Assembly: GCA_025937785.1 (NCBI GenBank) | Contig: JAICQQ010000076.1 | Coordinates: 1-33,988, forward strand | Reading direction: 5' to 3' | Length of the DNA: 33,988 nt | Source: Polyangiaceae bacterium | Lineage (GTDB): Bacteria; Myxococcota_A; Polyangia; Polyangiales; Polyangiaceae | Shown: positions 33,251 to 33,988 of the stretch, in pieces | How the letters are laid out: each line of letters begins with the position of its first letter | Numbering within the stretch: position 1 is the first letter of the stretch | The notes under the pieces: model-generated | Databases searched by the model: none | What the model saw: the letters and a program-made list of their open reading frames with translations, nothing else | What the model was told of the DNA's origin: nothing | Made by a program: the position numbers and the translations under genes

Positions 33251-33988
33251 ATGCAGGCACCCCTGATTCAGGTCGACGCGTTCACCCAGGAGCTGTTCTC
33301 GGGCAACCCCGCGGCCGTATGCCCGCTGCTCGAGTGGCCCACGGACAGCCTCATGCAAGCCATCGCCGCCGAGAACAACCTCTCCGAGACCGCGTTCATC
33401 GTCCCGGTCCCCGATCGCTACAGGCTGCGCTGGTTCACGCCGAAGCTCGAGGTGGCGTTGTGCGGCCACGCCACACTCGCTGCGGCGCACGTGGTGATGC
33501 GGCACCTGCGCCCGGATCTAACCGAGGTGACCTTCGACACGCGTTCGGGGCCGCTGAGCGTCGTGAAGCAGGGCGAACGCCTCACCATGGACTTCCCGAG
33601 GGTGGTGGGTAGCGAAGCGCCGCCGGACCCTGCGCTGCTCGAAGCGCTGCGCGGACCCCGCCCCCTGCAGAGCTTTCTGATCGAGCGGCCCCCGGTCCCG
33701 AACTATTGGATGCTCGTCTACGAAACCGTCGGCGAAGTAGCGCTACTCGAGCCCGACTTCGGACGCCTGGGCAGCAACGTGATCGTGACCGCGGACGGGC
33801 GCGAGCTCGACCCCGACTTCGACTTCGTCTCGCGCTACTTCGCGCCGGCGTCCGGCATCCACGAGGACCCCGTCACCGGCTCCGCGCACTGCTCGCTCGC
33901 GCCGTATTGGAGCGAGCGCCTCGGTAAATCCGAGCTCGTCGGCCGTCAGATTTCGAAGCGGGGCGGCACCGTTTACTGCAAAGACACC
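33251..33988 (+). CDS. PhzF-family isomerase/epimerase (cut by window end)
   Basis: The frame from ATG 33251 stays open for 246 codons to the last base. It shows the PhzF family N-terminus IQVDAFTQELFSGNPAAVC, then LSETAFIVPV with the catalytic Glu (E45 of PhzF is in this 'N-x-S-E-T' motif), RLRWFTPKLEVALCGHATLAAAH and, late, EDPVTGSAHC. PhzF proteins have a diaminopimelate-epimerase fold; PhzF itself isomerises trans-2,3-dihydro-3-hydroxyanthranilate in phenazine synthesis, but most homologues have unknown substrates and there are no other phenazine genes here. The C-terminal end is missing (window edge). Divergent from the large membrane protein. Confidence 0.93.
   Translation, partial: MQAPLIQVDAFTQELFSGNPAAVCPLLEWPTDSLMQAIAAENNLSETAFIVPVPDRYRLRWFTPKLEVALCGHATLAAAHVVMRHLRPDLTEVTFDTRSGPLSVVKQGERLTMDFPRVVGSEAPPDPALLEALRGPRPLQSFLIERPPVPNYWMLVYETVGEVALLEPDFGRLGSNVIVTADGRELDPDFDFVSRYFAPASGIHEDPVTGSAHCSLAPYWSERLGKSELVGRQISKRGGTVYCKDT

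Overview
The window is GC-rich (obviously well above 60% G+C) bacterial chromosome. Several gene types together point to Myxococcota, probably Polyangia: many lipoproteins with Ser/Gly/Thr-rich linkers and Cys-rich tails, a membrane-anchored Ser/Thr kinase, an ECF sigma / FecR-TPR / Cys-rich lipoprotein operon, and a VWA lipoprotein. This assignment is inference from gene content; no rRNA, tRNA, IS element, prophage or CRISPR was found.

Layout. 1-8.3 kb holds small stress and housekeeping genes: an 18-bp tandem repeat, a ferritin-like protein, a DUF6766 membrane protein, a gene-poor stretch with a perfect 13-bp hairpin (1583-2196), a glutathione S-transferase, a STAS-like protein, and a pirin + DODA-type dioxygenase operon divergent from an HxlR regulator. 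A broken LysR tail lies behind the dioxygenase. DUF1428 and a 6-TM receptor-like Ser/Thr kinase follow. From 14.7 kb down to 9.0 kb six genes run on the minus strand: VWA lipoprotein, E/P/K-repeat lipoprotein, putative beta-barrel protein, ECF sigma factor, FecR-TPR protein, Cys-rich lipoprotein. The last three are joined by 4-bp start/stop overlaps.

15.0-16.3 kb encodes an exported vanadium-dependent haloperoxidase with all main vanadate ligands visible. 16.4-17.6 kb holds a metallophosphoesterase and an AHSA1/SRPBCC protein. 17.8-22.6 kb holds a thioredoxin-like lipoprotein followed by the most unusual pair of the window: a GalU-like nucleotidyltransferase lacking the usual GTR signature, overlapped by 4 bp by an 1118-residue protein that joins a fucokinase-like GHMP region with altered ATP loop to a UDPGP-type uridylyltransferase. 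22.7-24.1 kb has two coupled lipoproteins. 24.3-26.5 kb is monomeric NADP-isocitrate dehydrogenase (icd). 26.5-29.7 kb has a RibD-C/DHFR-like + YciI pair and two divergent lipoproteins, the second followed by a frameshifted copy of its own last exported Cys-rich segment. 29.8-33.2 kb is a 1.15-kilo-residue membrane protein of unknown function, divergent from a PhzF-family gene cut by the window end.

How it fits together: much of the window concerns the cell envelope. At least eight predicted lipoproteins occur in about 20 kb, one of them a haloperoxidase and one a thioredoxin-like protein, and one set is tied to an ECF/FecR signalling unit. The nucleotide-sugar pair probably supplies an activated sugar, but the altered motifs leave the actual reaction open.
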